Both the position numbers and the translations under genes were made by a program. Positions 27,053 to 35,672 of a DNA stretch of 64,000 nt are shown piece after piece. Under the pieces are notes generated by a model. It saw only the letters and a list, made by a program, of their open reading frames with translations. It had not been told where the DNA came from and searched no databases. Numbering within the stretch: the stretch's first letter is position 1; every line of letters starts with the position of its first letter. Location: positions 62,001-126,000 of the forward strand of contig JAWSVM010000012.1 of the NCBI GenBank assembly GCA_033851915.1, given 5' to 3'. The stretch comes from UBA1672 sp033851915 (lineage in GTDB: Bacteria; Pseudomonadota; Alphaproteobacteria; Micavibrionales; Micavibrionaceae).

Positions 27053-27979
27053 ATGGCTTTGACCGCAAACGTAAAAAAAATAATTGATTGCTACGAAAAT
27101 GAAAATGCAGGCGTAAAAGGTAATCTTGTCCGCATGCTTAACAACGGCGCGTTAGCGGGAACAGGTAAGATGGTTATTCTGCCTGTCGATCAAGGCTTTG
27201 AACACGGCCCCGCGCGATCATTCGCCCAAAACCCTGCCGGTTACGACCCACATTATCATTATCAACTTGCCATTGATTCACAGTGCAGCGCATATGCCGC
27301 GCCACTTGGCCCATTGCAAGCTGGTGCAGATACATTCGCAGGACAAGTGCCTACGATCTTGAAATATAACAGTGCGAATTCTTTGGCCTCCGGTAAAAAT
27401 CAAGATGGAGATCAAGCAATCACCGGATCAGTTCAAGACGCATTAGAACTTGGCTGCTCCGCGGTTGGATTTACAATCTACCCCGGCTCAGACAATCAGT
27501 TCGGAATGTTTGAAGAAGTCCGCGACATGATTCGTGAAGCCAAAGATGTTGGCCTACCTTCTGTTGTTTGGTCTTATGCCCGCGGTGAAGGTGTTACCAA
27601 AGACGGTGAAACAGCCGTTGATGTTATTGCTTATGCGGCGCATATGGCATGCTTGCTCGGCGCACATATTATCAAAATAAAATTGCCAACCGATCACATC
27701 ATGCAAGATGAAGCCAAAAAAGTGTTCGAAGAAAACAACATTGATGTCAGCACACAAACTGCGCGCGTCAAAGAAGTTGTGCGCTCTTGCTTTAACGGCA
27801 GACGCATTGTTGTGTTCTCCGGTGGTGCAGCAAAAGGTGCAGACGCGGTTTATGACGATGCACGCGCAATTCGTGATGGCGGCGGTAACGGTTCGATCAT
27901 TGGTCGTAACTCATTCCAACGTGAAAATGGTGAAGCTCTATCTATGCTGTCTAATATCATGGATATTTACAAGGACTAA
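27053..27979 (+). CDS. Class I fructose-bisphosphate aldolase (DhnA type)
   Basis: This 308-residue TIM-barrel enzyme belongs to the DhnA/FbaB class I family, which uses a Schiff-base lysine and no metal. Indicators are VILPVDQGFEHGP near the N-terminus, YNSANSL, KIKLPTDHI (lysine-bearing strand) and the phosphate-binding VFSGGAAKGADAV. It splits fructose 1,6-bisphosphate in glycolysis or makes it in gluconeogenesis. It has its own AAGGAT site and follows a terminator, so it is a separate unit. The next gene starts two bases after its stop. Confidence 0.92.
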   Translation: MALTANVKKIIDCYENENAGVKGNLVRMLNNGALAGTGKMVILPVDQGFEHGPARSFAQNPAGYDPHYHYQLAIDSQCSAYAAPLGPLQAGADTFAGQVPTILKYNSANSLASGKNQDGDQAITGSVQDALELGCSAVGFTIYPGSDNQFGMFEEVRDMIREAKDVGLPSVVWSYARGEGVTKDGETAVDVIAYAAHMACLLGAHIIKIKLPTDHIMQDEAKKVFEENNIDVSTQTARVKEVVRSCFNGRRIVVFSGGAAKGADAVYDDARAIRDGGGNGSIIGRNSFQRENGEALSMLSNIMDIYKD

Positions 27980-27981
27980 CG

Positions 27982-28434
27982 TTGAGCCAACCACGCCAAA
28001 ACAAAGCCTTTAAAAAATTTATATCAACAGCTCTGCTGATTTGTCTGATCGCCTATTATAATAATACGCTTAAGGGACAACAGGTTGAGAATGCGTCCTC
28101 CATAACAATGTCCGCAGCGGCACAAAACCATATACTCTATGGTGATCAACGTGGCGGCGGGCATAAATATGGTACAAATAAGCCATGCAAAAGTGAATTC
28201 CCCAAAGGATGGAATGATGAAGACATAATCTCTTCCATCACCAAGATTGCTGCTAATGATAATAACGGATGGAAACAGCAGGCAAATGGCTATTACGTTA
28301 CAGAATCCTATAGTGGTGACACCAAAATCCGCGTCATTCTAGGCAAGAAGAAGCAAAACGTCATCACCGCCTACCCGATTAACACAAAGCGCAATCCCTG
28401 CCCGCCTAAAAAAACGACCGACTATAATGATTAA
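27982..28434 (+). CDS. EndoU-like nuclease domain behind an N-terminal membrane/signal segment
   Basis: Residues about 48-140 match the bacterial EndoU ribonuclease family known from polymorphic toxin C-termini. Seen are NHILYGD (His50), GGGHKYG (His61), the EFPKGWNDEDI segment and VITAYPIN near the end (Thr129, Tyr131), in family order. Residues 12-26 are hydrophobic and basic-flanked, so the protein is exported or anchored. The start is TTG 27982, two bases after the aldolase stop. Unlike polymorphic toxins it has no long delivery module and no obvious immunity gene next to it. Its stop overlaps that of epmA. Catalysis is inferred. Confidence 0.75.
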   Translation: MSQPRQNKAFKKFISTALLICLIAYYNNTLKGQQVENASSITMSAAAQNHILYGDQRGGGHKYGTNKPCKSEFPKGWNDEDIISSITKIAANDNNGWKQQANGYYVTESYSGDTKIRVILGKKKQNVITAYPINTKRNPCPPKKTTDYND

Positions 28435-29456
28435 TCTGTTTGGACTGGCGCCCAAAGGACATCATCAATATTCTCCACACCAAGGCTGAGCATAACCAAA
28501 CGATCCACACCAAGGGCGATCCCCGCGCTTTCAGGCAATCCATGCTCTAACGCCGAAAAGAATTCTTCATCCGGAGGATAAGTTTCACCATATAGTGTCT
28601 GCTTTAAAGCCATTTCAGATGTGTAGCGCGCGCGTTGCTCTGCCGCATCAGTGAGTTCGGAATAGGCATTGGCAAGTTCGACCCCACAAACATAAAGTTC
28701 AAAACGCTCGGCAAAACGTGGGTCGTCGGGTTTCTTACGCGATAACGCCGCCATAGAGACGGGATAGTCATACAAAATCGTTGGGACGCCGACACCTAAA
28801 TATGGCTCAATTTTCTCTGCCATAACCGCATGAAACAGATCATCCCACGAATCTTTTGGAGTAACCCGCACATCAAGTTCTGAAATTGCATCAGAAAACC
28901 CAGATACATCATCCAGATACAAAGCCAAATCAATCTTCGTGAATTCCATAAACGCATCACACACAGAAAATTTTTGCCATTCCTTAAACGGATCAGATGT
29001 TATCCCCTTATATGTATAGTTTTGAATACCCAGACTATCCGCGGTACTGCGTAATATATCCACAGAGTCATCCATAAGCACGCGATAATCCGCCCCTGCC
29101 CTATACCATTCCAATAAAGTAAACTCAGGAGAATGTAGAGCCGAGCCCTCCGCATTACGAAAGACAGGGCAAATCTGGTAAATTTTATCCATCCCCGCAA
29201 CCAGCAACTTCTTCATATCAAATTCAGGGCTGGTTTGCAGATACATCGTTTTTCTCTGTGATAAGTCCAGATTTTTCAAATCCGTACGAAAAGCATGAAT
29301 ATGCGTATCCATCACGGGGCACACCTGCAAAATCGGTGTATCAACCTCCGTAAAACCCTTATCATCAAAGAACCCGCGTAAAGCCTTTATCACCCGCGCA
29401 CGCCCCTCCAAATAGGGGCGTTTTTCCGCAAAATTATGGGGCAGCCACCAGCTCAT
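28431..29456 (-). CDS. epmA: Elongation factor P--lysine ligase EpmA (GenX/PoxA)
   Basis: EpmA attaches beta-lysine to elongation factor P. The 341-residue protein equals the catalytic domain of class II lysyl-tRNA synthetase without the anticodon-binding domain. Motif 2 (YQICPVFRNAEGSALHSPEFTLLEWY in two parts) and motif 3 (GIALGVDRLVML near the C-terminus) are clear. efp and epmB, its functional partners, are not in this window. It is convergent with the EndoU-like gene, overlapping by four bases. Confidence 0.92.
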   Translation of the reverse strand: MSWWLPHNFAEKRPYLEGRARVIKALRGFFDDKGFTEVDTPILQVCPVMDTHIHAFRTDLKNLDLSQRKTMYLQTSPEFDMKKLLVAGMDKIYQICPVFRNAEGSALHSPEFTLLEWYRAGADYRVLMDDSVDILRSTADSLGIQNYTYKGITSDPFKEWQKFSVCDAFMEFTKIDLALYLDDVSGFSDAISELDVRVTPKDSWDDLFHAVMAEKIEPYLGVGVPTILYDYPVSMAALSRKKPDDPRFAERFELYVCGVELANAYSELTDAAEQRARYTSEMALKQTLYGETYPPDEEFFSALEHGLPESAGIALGVDRLVMLSLGVENIDDVLWAPVQTD

Positions 29457-29558
29457 ATGAAATCCTTTGAAAAAATGCTTGCATTCGGATCAACTTAACG
29501 CTAAAAATGCGCTCTATTCAAGGTTTGATAGAATACGATTAAAAAGAAAGTACTGACG

Positions 29559-29831
29559 ATGAAAGCGGATATACATCCAGATTACCACGAAGTCACCGTT
29601 GTGATGACAGATGGTACAGAATATAAAACACGCAGCACACACGGCAAAGAAGGTGATGTGATTAAACTGGACGTTGATCCTTTGACACACCCTGCATGGC
29701 AAGGCGGAACTGGTAAAGTTATCGAAAAAGGCCAACTTGATAAATTTGAAAGCCGTTACGGTGGATTTATGTCTGCAGGCGTTGCTGGTGGCGAGAAAAA
29801 GACAGAAGAGAAAAAAGAAGAAAGCAAATAG
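29559..29831 (+). CDS. rpmE: 50S ribosomal protein L31
   Basis: L31 (90 residues) starts with MKADIHPDYHEVTVVMTDG, and has the family's SRYG-type segment (FESRYGGFM). The zinc-binding cysteines are absent, so it is the Cys-lacking form. The last 15 residues are a Glu/Lys tail. It faces away from epmA across a 100-base gap holding a possible promoter (TTGCAT-N17-TAAAAA, about 29482-29510) and is followed by a terminator. Confidence 0.93.
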   Translation: MKADIHPDYHEVTVVMTDGTEYKTRSTHGKEGDVIKLDVDPLTHPAWQGGTGKVIEKGQLDKFESRYGGFMSAGVAGGEKKTEEKKEESK

Positions 29832-29855
29832 GTCTTTCCTTCAAATAAAAATATC

Positions 29856-29888
29856 AAACGCCCCGGATATTCTGTCAGGGCGTTTTTT
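29856..29888 (+). terminator. Rho-independent terminator after rpmE
   Basis: AAACGCCC pairs with GGGCGTTT around a 14-base loop, followed by further T residues. Confidence 0.8.
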
Positions 29889-29906
29889 CTGTCTGGATAT
29901 CTTATA

Positions 29907-30786
29907 TTATAATTCAGGCTGTATAGAACTATCCAGACCCTGCGGCTTTACATTATTCATATAAGCAGAACGCCCGAAAGCCGTATTCTGCTTAGGCTCG
30001 TCAAAGCTGTCCACCGGCTTTAAATTTTCAGGAACATTCCATGCCTCAAGCCGCATTAAGATCAGATCTTTCGAACGTTCTTCTGCATCAATCTTCTGCA
30101 TCAATCTTCTGCTCATCATCCAATTCCCAATATTCATCCGTGTATGGCACCTCACCAGGGTCAAACGAGATAAGCGTTGAATCTGGCAAAATGGCCGTTT
30201 CATGAACATTATTTCTATATACGGTGTCTTCCAACAACATATGCATAAACTGATTATATGTAGAATAATCATCATTTGATAATTTATACATCTGAACAAG
30301 AGGCAAAACCTCCACCTGCATTATATCACGCCCAATAATCACATTATCTCTGAGAGGCTGTAACAACCCCGGAAATTCACAGCGATTACAATCATCCCTC
30401 ATAATTTCCCCATTTGGCGTATTTGGATGAGATGAAAAGCGCAGAACCGCTAAATCATCATCCGATTGTGCCAACATCACAATTGTGGAAGTGCCTTGCG
30501 CCAATAAAGAAAATAAATGGAAATCTGTTTTATCACTGACGCGCTTACTTATACATTCTTCATAAGTACTATCACCAAGGTCATTCTTCATTTGTGACTT
30601 CATAACAAAATGAGGCACAGAGAGATGAACGCCCTTCCATGCCTCTTCCAATGAGCTCCAATCTCGCCCATCAATATCCATCCCCACAGGAACATGAGCA
30701 CAGAGATCATGTGGCTTATAATCAGCAGCACCTTCCAAGTGCGCAGATAAGTTCTCAAGTTTTTCTCTAAATTCTTCAGTAATCAT
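29907..30786 (-). pseudogene. Hypothetical gene split by a 13-bp tandem duplication
   Basis: The frame starting at ATG 30786 runs 232 codons and stops at 30088, just inside a repeat. Downstream, a second frame continues to 29907 with normal-looking protein (KDLILMRLEAWNVPENLKPV and on). Taking out one 13-base repeat copy joins both frames into one 288-codon gene. So the intact protein would be 288 residues; as written it is truncated and loses about 57 residues. The product is acidic, soluble and not recognised. It may be a phase-variable locus, a true pseudogene, or an assembly error. Confidence 0.75.
30079..30112. repeat. 13-bp tandem repeat, two full copies plus a partial third
   Basis: TCTTCTGCATCAA occurs at 30079-30091 and 30092-30104, followed by TCTTCTGC. 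The unit is not a multiple of three, so gain or loss of a copy switches the reading frame of the surrounding gene. Confidence 0.9.
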
Positions 30787-30825
30787 GGCAGTATTATACT
30801 TATTCTATGCATTAAGTACAAACTT

Positions 30826-33474
30826 TTAACAATCCAGCTGTTCAAGAGCTTTTTCAAACTTACCGCGCTTCATCAGAGCATCCTCTTTTCGAGTCTTCTG
30901 TTCCGCAATCACTGCTTCCGGTGCGTTTTTCACAAACTTATCATTACCAAGCTTTGCGTCGATTTTACCGATATCAACATCGATCTTACCAATCGCCTTG
31001 TTAAGACGTGCACGCTCAGCGTCCAGATCAATAATATCGGCAATCGGCAAGATAAGCGTCGTCTCACCAACAACCGTCTGAATAGAGCCTTTGGGAACTT
31101 CTTCCACATGCGAGATACTCTTCAAACGTGCCATGCGTAACAACACATCCTCAAACGCCGTAAAGCCCTCTTTCGTTTCAGCACAAGCCCCTTTCACCAG
31201 CAAATCAATCTTTGCCCCCGCCGGAACATGCATGTCGGCGCGAACCGAACGAATCTCAGTGATAATATTTTGCAGCCATTGCATTTTCTTGACCGCATCA
31301 TCATCAAGAAGCCCATCATCATATACAGGCCAAGCGGACGTTAGCAGACGATCTCCCTCTTCCCTTTGCGCGATAGAGGCATAGAGCTCCTCCGTGATAA
31401 AAGGCATGAACGGATTAAGCAGGGTTAAGATTTGCTCTAAAGCCCAACTGGTGGTTTGGCGCACCTCTTCCGCGGCATCGCCACCATCTTGCAAGACAGG
31501 TTTGGAGAATTCGAGATACCAATCACAATACGTTCCCCAAACAAAACCATAAACCGCATTTGCAGCCTCATTAAATTTATAACCATCAATGGCCTTCTCG
31601 ATTTCTTTTGTCGCCGTTACCAGCTCATGGATCAACCATTTATTCGGCGTATAGGTAACAGACGCAGGATCAAAACCATCATGCTTATCCAAACAATCAT
31701 TCATTTCGCAATAACGCGCCGCATTCCACAGCTTAGTAGCAAAATTCCGGTAACCACCAAGGCGATCTTCCGACATTTTGATATCACGCCCCTGCGCCGC
31801 CATAGCAACCATCGTAAAGCGCAACGCATCCGTGCCATATTGCTCAATCAAATCCAGAGGGTCCATAACATTCCCCTTGGACTTAGACATTTTCTGCCCT
31901 TTTTCATCACGAACAAGCGCATGCATATACACCGTCTTGAATGGCACTTCACCATCCATGAAATGCATTCCCATCATCATCATCCGCGCAACCCAGAAAA
32001 AGATAATGTCAAAGCCCGTCAACAAAACATCGGTTTGATAGTATTTATCCAGCTCCGGCGTTTTATCCGGCCAACCTAATGTAGAAAACGGCCACAATGC
32101 AGAAGAAAACCACGTATCAAGCACATCAGGGTCTTGCGTCAATTTAACATCCGCGCCTGCTTCGGCTTGAGCCTCTTCCTCGGTCTCCGCGACGTAGACA
32201 TTACCCTCATCATCATACCAAGCCGGAATTTGATGTCCCCACCATAACTGGCGCGAAATGCACCATGGCTGAATATCACGCATCCACGCAAAGTAAGTGT
32301 TCTCCCACTGCTTGGGCACGAATTCCATCTTACCGGTCTCAACAGCCTCAATCGCTGGCTTTGCCATGGTTTGCGCATCCACATACCACTGATCCGTCAA
32401 ATACGGTTCAACCACCGTGCCGGAGCGATCTCCATAAGGTATCTTATTAACGTGGTCTTCGATTTTATCCAAGAAGCCAAGCGCCTCAAAATCACTGACA
32501 ACCTTCTTCCGCGCTTCAAAACGATCAAGCCCTTGATAGTCCTCAGGGCAATTTTCATTCATCTTTCCATCAGGTGTAAATAAATTGATAAGTGGAATAC
32601 CTGCATCAGGATGGCGTTTATAAACTTCGAAGTCATTAAAGTCATGCGCCGCCGTAATTTTAACCGCGCCCGATCCGAAATCAGCTTGCACATGCTCATC
32701 CGCGATAATCGGGATCACACGGTTAATAATGGGAACGATAACATTCTTGCCAACCAAATCTTTATACTTCTCATCATCCGGATGAACAGCAACCGCGCCG
32801 TCGGCAAGGATCGTTTCAGGTCTTGTCGTCGCAATAGAGATAAAGCCCGTTCCATCTTCATAAGGATAACGGAAGTGATAGAACTTGCCTTTAATTTCTC
32901 TATGTTCAACCTCAAGATCAGAAATAGACGTCCGTAATTTCGTATCCCAATTCACAAGACGCTTATCTTTATAGAGCAGCTTTTCCTTATAAAGCTGGAC
33001 GAAAACCTTACGAACCGCACGTGATAACCCTTCATCCATCGTGAAACGCTCACGCTCCCAATCAGGAGTCGCACCAATGGCGCGCATTTGTTTAACAATC
33101 GTGCCGCCGGACTCTTCTTTCCAGTCCCAAACACGTTCCAGAAATTTTTCACGCCCTAATTCTTTACGTGATGTGCCTTCCTTATCCAGCATCCGCTCTA
33201 CAATCATCTGGGTCGCAATACCCGCATGATCCGTTCCCGGTTGCCAAAGCGCATCATAACCTTTCATGCGGTGATAACGCGTCAATAAATCCTGCAATGT
33301 CGTATTCAGCGCATGCCCCATATGCAAAGAACCAGTCACATTAGGCGGCGGCATCATAATGGTATAAGGCGTTTTATCGCTTTGCGGCTCACAAGCAAAA
33401 GCACCGGATTTTTCCCAATCCTGATAGTGCTTTTCTTCAATAATTTTGGGATCGAATGTCTTGTCCAGTGCCAT
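30826..33474 (-). CDS. valS: Valyl-tRNA synthetase
   Basis: ValRS (882 residues) charges tRNA-Val and edits mischarged threonine. The HIGH motif appears as HMGH (residues 51-54, in PPPNVTGSLHMGHALN) and KMSKS as KMSKSKGN (about 528-535). The C-terminal coiled-coil arm typical of ValRS (DLDAERARLNKAIGKIDVDI onwards) is present. Its neighbour upstream is the PopZ-like gene, the usual alphaproteobacterial order. Confidence 0.98.
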   Translation of the reverse strand: MALDKTFDPKIIEEKHYQDWEKSGAFACEPQSDKTPYTIMMPPPNVTGSLHMGHALNTTLQDLLTRYHRMKGYDALWQPGTDHAGIATQMIVERMLDKEGTSRKELGREKFLERVWDWKEESGGTIVKQMRAIGATPDWERERFTMDEGLSRAVRKVFVQLYKEKLLYKDKRLVNWDTKLRTSISDLEVEHREIKGKFYHFRYPYEDGTGFISIATTRPETILADGAVAVHPDDEKYKDLVGKNVIVPIINRVIPIIADEHVQADFGSGAVKITAAHDFNDFEVYKRHPDAGIPLINLFTPDGKMNENCPEDYQGLDRFEARKKVVSDFEALGFLDKIEDHVNKIPYGDRSGTVVEPYLTDQWYVDAQTMAKPAIEAVETGKMEFVPKQWENTYFAWMRDIQPWCISRQLWWGHQIPAWYDDEGNVYVAETEEEAQAEAGADVKLTQDPDVLDTWFSSALWPFSTLGWPDKTPELDKYYQTDVLLTGFDIIFFWVARMMMMGMHFMDGEVPFKTVYMHALVRDEKGQKMSKSKGNVMDPLDLIEQYGTDALRFTMVAMAAQGRDIKMSEDRLGGYRNFATKLWNAARYCEMNDCLDKHDGFDPASVTYTPNKWLIHELVTATKEIEKAIDGYKFNEAANAVYGFVWGTYCDWYLEFSKPVLQDGGDAAEEVRQTTSWALEQILTLLNPFMPFITEELYASIAQREEGDRLLTSAWPVYDDGLLDDDAVKKMQWLQNIITEIRSVRADMHVPAGAKIDLLVKGACAETKEGFTAFEDVLLRMARLKSISHVEEVPKGSIQTVVGETTLILPIADIIDLDAERARLNKAIGKIDVDIGKIDAKLGNDKFVKNAPEAVIAEQKTRKEDALMKRGKFEKALEQLDC

Positions 33475-33556
33475 TTTATTTTCCTTACGTTCAGAGCAGG
33501 AAAATCATACGGTTTTTCATATGGAAAGCAAGTAGAACAGCATTAAATCGCGATAA

Positions 33557-34279
33557 TTATTCGTCAAGAACGCGTTTGGAAACCCGCTCCAACTCTTCAC
33601 GTACTAAACGCTCAATAACGACAGGAAGATTTTTGTCCAGCCAAACCCGCAATAACGGCTTTATCTCTCCACGAACAATATCCTCAAGCGTAATACCATT
33701 ATGGTCAACCGCAGTTTTGCGTGCAAGCTCACTAATAGCATCAAACGCGGCGGCCTCTGCTCCCTGAGTTAACAAAGAGTCATCAGCTGGTGCCGCAGCA
33801 ACAGGCTCCGGCTCCGGCGCAGGCACTGGTTCTACAGCCTTTGGTTCTTCGACTGGCGGTGGTGGCTCCGGCGCAGCTTCAGGCTCTTCATCAACACGGT
33901 CTGTTAATTCAAGAATATCATCATCTTCTTCAGCCGCTTCTGGCTCTGGCTCAGGTTCCGGCTCAGCAGAAGGTGTGTCAAAATCCATATCGTCAATTGC
34001 AGATTGATCCAGCGGCTCTGCACTCACAGGCTCTGGTTCTGGTTCTGGTTCCGGCTCAGCAGCAGGCGTATCAAAATCCATATCATCAATTGCAGATTGA
34101 TCCAGCGGCTCCGCACTCACAGGCTCGGGTTCCGGCTCAGGTGCAGCCTCGGCAGCAGGTGCTTCGGGAGCGGCCTCTTGCGGAGCTGCCCCGTCTTCAT
34201 CTTCAGAAATAATCTGACGAATGGAGTCCAGAATCTCTTCGATAGACGGGTCTTCTTCTGTTTGCGCTTCTTCGGTCAT
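33557..34279 (-). CDS. PopZ-like polar organising protein (DUF2497)
   Basis: PopZ forms a matrix at the cell pole that anchors the ParB-bound chromosome origin and recruits cell-cycle regulators. The three-part build is clear: N-terminal binding helix PSIEEILDSIRQIISEDE (11-28), a long acidic Pro/Glu spacer (about 31-160), and the conserved C-terminal oligomerisation helices (about 170-240, ending WLDKNLPVVIERLVREELERV). The spacer holds a two-copy 31-residue repeat. The gene lies upstream of valS, its normal place. Protein length (240) is somewhat longer than Caulobacter PopZ because of the repeat. Confidence 0.88.
   Translation of the reverse strand: MTEEAQTEEDPSIEEILDSIRQIISEDEDGAAPQEAAPEAPAAEAAPEPEPEPVSAEPLDQSAIDDMDFDTPAAEPEPEPEPEPVSAEPLDQSAIDDMDFDTPSAEPEPEPEPEAAEEDDDILELTDRVDEEPEAAPEPPPPVEEPKAVEPVPAPEPEPVAAAPADDSLLTQGAEAAAFDAISELARKTAVDHNGITLEDIVRGEIKPLLRVWLDKNLPVVIERLVREELERVSKRVLDE
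33971..34126. repeat. 93-bp tandem repeat in the popZ spacer
   Basis: The block VSAEPLDQSAIDDMDFDTP occurs twice (within residues 52-72 and 83-103), separated by Glu-Pro runs, giving a 31-residue period. The unit is in frame, so copy number changes would alter only spacer length. Confidence 0.85.
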
Positions 34280-34429
34280 GTTTGGATATATTTATTCAGA
34301 TGGTTATTAGGAATCAGTCATTAACAGTCTGATCTATTGCAGCCCTCTTGTCAAAGGCTCTTCATATTAGAACTATAATGCTATCCACAGCTTTAAGAAA
34401 AAACGTACCACACCAAGACCATAATAGAG

Positions 34430-35092
34430 CTAGAATTCAAAACGTGCCTTAGGCTCAAACCCCTGTAGGAATGGTATACTGGCATCAAACAATATCTTGG
34501 ATGATACATCTCCATTTTCAGACTTAACAAATAAAACGGCCTGCCCGACAGAATGCCCGGCCTTGCGGATAACAGCGATCAAACGCCCACCGACATCTAT
34601 TTGCTCAATAATATTATCGGGAACAGCTTCAACCGCACCATTTATAATAATCAAACTATAGGGAGCTTGCTCAGGCACGCCATCAATTAGCATCCCCTCA
34701 ATCAATGCGACATTACAAACATCCAAACGATCCCACAGCTTTGTTGCCTTGTCCATTTGGCGTTTATTATGCTCCAACGCGATAATTGTCGTCACCATTG
34801 GAGATAATATAGCCGAAGAATATCCCGCCCCAACGCCAATATCCAACACAACATCGGTTTCAACAGGCTGCACGGCCTGCATCATTTTAGCATGTGTAAT
34901 CGGTTCTAATAAATAACGCCCCTGCCCGATATCCAGATCTTCATCCGTATAGGCAACGCCCTGTAAACGTTCCGGCACAAACAACTCTCTGGGAACTGTT
35001 TCAAAGCTCTCCAGAATACGTGGATCAATAACACCCGCCGGATGTATTTGACCATCAACCATATTAATACGAGTCTGTAGAAAATCTGCCAT
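34430..35092 (-). CDS. pcm: Protein-L-isoaspartate O-methyltransferase
   Basis: Pcm (220 residues) uses SAM to methylate isoaspartyl residues in damaged proteins. The SAM motif VVLDIGVGAGYSSAIL (about 79-94) and the N-terminal MVDGQIHPAGVID and FVPERLQGVAYTDEDLDIG segments match the alphaproteobacterial subfamily. That subfamily is usually followed by tolC; here the next gene on the strand is popZ, with 150 empty bases between. Confidence 0.88.
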   Translation of the reverse strand: MADFLQTRINMVDGQIHPAGVIDPRILESFETVPRELFVPERLQGVAYTDEDLDIGQGRYLLEPITHAKMMQAVQPVETDVVLDIGVGAGYSSAILSPMVTTIIALEHNKRQMDKATKLWDRLDVCNVALIEGMLIDGVPEQAPYSLIIINGAVEAVPDNIIEQIDVGGRLIAVIRKAGHSVGQAVLFVKSENGDVSSKILFDASIPFLQGFEPKARFEF

Positions 35093-35274
35093 GCGCTTTC
35101 GATACCTTGGTTATGTGTCTGGATAACACGCGGAATTACACATTAGACATAGCCTCATTTAATAACGTTGACCAGAGTTTTTTCATGAAAATATGCTTTC
35201 CGAACCAGTTGGTTATTGACTTCCCTATCCCTTATCCTCTAATCATAAGGCTCCTTATTAAGGAATGGGCAAAA

Positions 35275-35348
35275 GGCGCGGTGGCAGAGAGGCTATGCAG
35301 CGGATTGCAACTCCGTGTACACCAGTTCGACTCTGGTCCGTGCCTCCA
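35275..35348 (+). tRNA. tRNA-Cys (GCA)
   Basis: The cloverleaf closes with GGCGCGG paired to CCGTGCC, has the anticodon loop ATTGCAA with GCA, a T loop TTCGACT, and an encoded CCA. Confidence 0.95.
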
Positions 35349-35452
35349 TCCCACTCTTTAATGTAGGTGCTTTAAAATAAGGCGAATTAAGTATGAACTT
35401 CTTTCTTGACAAGCCGTACACATCAGGGCATAAAAAGCCCTCAAAAGCGTGT

Positions 35453-35527
35453 TCCCCAGTAACTCAGTGGTAGAGTAGGTGACTGTTAATCACTTTGTCG
35501 GAGGTTCGAATCCTTCCTGGGGAGCCA
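35453..35527 (+). tRNA. tRNA-Asn (GTT)
   Basis: Acceptor TCCCCAG pairs with CTGGGGA; the anticodon loop CTGTTAA holds GTT; T loop TTCGAAT; encoded CCA. A broken integrase gene follows within 150 bases, so this tRNA is the likely attachment site of the element downstream. Confidence 0.95.
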
Positions 35528-35595
35528 TTTTTCTATTTTCCCAAACATCGCAAGCACCCCTAACCCTCTGTAACATATAGAAACATTGGGTTCCC

Positions 35596-35625
35596 TTGAC
35601 TTTATGGCTCCCTAATGTTGATAAT
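35596..35625 (+). promoter_or_regulatory. Candidate integrase promoter
   Basis: TTGACT and GATAAT are 18 bases apart, about 50 bases before the integrase ATG and just before the direct repeats. It fits a sigma70 promoter. Confidence 0.45.
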
Positions 35626-35633
35626 TTACCTCT

Positions 35634-35658
35634 AAATTGTGCCACAAATTGTGCCACA
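35634..35658 (+). repeat. Integrase arm-type direct repeats
   Basis: AAATTGTGCCACA occurs twice with a 12-base period, overlapping by one base, inside the integrase leader. Short direct repeats of this spacing next to an integrase and a tRNA resemble arm-binding sites. Confidence 0.6.
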
Positions 35659-35672
35659 TAGAGGTTGGAATC

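Noticed and set aside
33790..34324. Plus-strand ORFs opposite popZ, rich in Gln, Pro and Leu
   Set aside because: They are antisense images of the Pro/Glu repeat in PopZ.
35107..35361. 84-codon ORF before tRNA-Cys
   Set aside because: It ends inside the tRNA gene and has no family or start signal.
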